Assembly: GCA_029777145.1 (NCBI GenBank)
Contig: JAKOSS010000297.1
Location: 1 to 13,622 of the forward strand
DNA: 13,622 bases
From: Acidobacteriota bacterium
Lineage (GTDB): Bacteria; Acidobacteriota; Blastocatellia; Pyrinomonadales; Pyrinomonadaceae
Reading direction: 5' to 3'
The number at the start of each line of letters is the position of its first letter. The stretch's first letter is position 1. Positions 13,185-13,622 of the stretch are shown here, piece after piece. Under the pieces are notes generated by a model. The model saw only the letters and a program-made list of their open reading frames with translations, made no database searches and was not told the origin of the DNA. A program made the translations under genes and the position numbers.

Positions 13185-13622
13185 ATGAACCGAATCAAAT
13201 CAATTATTGCGTTGTTTGCTTTTTCGTTGCTTGTCCTAGGTCTGCCGACGCTCGCTTCCGCACAGTGGCGCGACCGTAACCGCAATGACGATGACTATCG
13301 TACGAATCGCCGCGACGACCGCAACCGGAATGACCGGAACCGTAACGACCGGAATGGCCAGTGGGGCAACAACCAGGGCTACAATCGCAATCTCAACGGG
13401 ACGATCAAGAACCTGAAGAACAATGCGAGGGAATTTGCGAGGCGTCTCGATCGCGAGCTCGACCGCAGCCGTTACGACGACCGCCGCCAGGAAGATCAGC
13501 TGAACAACCTTGCGCGGCAGTTCGAGAGCGCGACCCGAAGACTCGACGACTCGTACGACAACGCGCGTGATTACAATCGTAGCCAGGACGAGGCGAATCG
13601 AGTCCTTCAGCTCGGAAACCAA
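13185..13622 (+). CDS. Exported Asn/Arg/Asp-rich low-complexity protein, 3' end cut by window edge
   Basis: The frame is open for 146 codons to the window edge. AAAGGAG lies 8 bases before the ATG, a strong ribosome site. Residues 1-27 are a classic signal peptide: KR-type start, hydrophobic core (IIALFAFSLLVLGLP) and a likely cleavage after LASA. Residues 28-65 are low complexity and built of Arg, Asn and Asp (for example DRNRNDRNRND). From about residue 69 the sequence becomes charged and helical (LNGTIKNLKNNAREFARRLD, then DNLA/RQFESATRRLD-type stretches), suggesting a coiled coil or helical bundle. No known domain is recognised. It is the gene behind the sigma-54 promoter and probably a periplasmic or surface protein. 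Confidence 0.85.
   Translation, partial: MNRIKSIIALFAFSLLVLGLPTLASAQWRDRNRNDDDYRTNRRDDRNRNDRNRNDRNGQWGNNQGYNRNLNGTIKNLKNNAREFARRLDRELDRSRYDDRRQEDQLNNLARQFESATRRLDDSYDNARDYNRSQDEANRVLQLGNQ

Noticed and set aside
13236..13622. Hydrophobic minus-strand open frame at the right edge
   Set aside because: Its Val/Ile-rich sequence is the complement of Asp/Asn/Arg codons in the exported protein gene, which has a signal peptide and a strong ribosome site.

Overview
The window looks like chromosomal DNA of a free-living, moderately GC-rich Gram-negative-type bacterium. The most likely source is an Acidobacteriota of the Blastocatellia/Pyrinomonadales kind. That placement is inferred from the overall style of the sequence: class II FBPase, a DUF2085 protein, many AT-rich intergenic repeats built from GATTCC- and TATCAGCT-like words, and a sigma-54-type promoter. 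No rRNA or other phylogenetic marker is present, so it is not proven.

Region 1 (1-8305, all minus strand) is a surface-polysaccharide gene cluster read right to left. It starts with a UDP-GlcNAc 2-epimerase (wecB), followed by a fusion of a polysaccharide-deacetylase-like domain to a family 2 glycosyltransferase. Next come a DegT-type sugar aminotransferase, a Gfo/Idh/MocA dehydrogenase and a hexapeptide N-acetyltransferase, then an FAD oxidoreductase. The last gene is a second polysaccharide deacetylase that runs off the left edge. Together these look like synthesis of an N-acetylated amino sugar by oxidation, transamination and acetylation, followed by its transfer and modification in a glycan. 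Four consecutive gene junctions inside the cluster carry a long imperfect inverted repeat at, or within about 12 bases of, the preceding stop codon.

Region 2 (8465-10298) holds two divergent housekeeping genes. fdxA, a seven-iron-type ferredoxin, lies on the minus strand and ends in a clear Rho-independent terminator. glpX, a class II fructose-1,6-bisphosphatase, lies on the plus strand. After glpX comes a hairpin and then a tandem array of a 24-base unit (nine copies plus a partial one) that reaches to within 9 bases of the next start codon.

Region 3 (10299-12945, plus strand) holds a DUF2085 membrane protein with a terminator at its stop codon. It is followed by a leader-like stretch with a 23-codon ORF, a small protein with an SLG motif, and a secreted or membrane-anchored subtilisin-like (S8) protease with its own terminator.

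Region 4 (12946-13622) has a textbook sigma-54 (-24/-12) promoter. It lies ahead of an exported, low-complexity Asn/Arg/Asp-rich protein that runs off the right edge.

The two edge genes (1-882 minus and 13185-13622 plus) are open at the window ends and were read by direct translation. No tRNA, rRNA, CRISPR array, insertion sequence or phage gene was seen.
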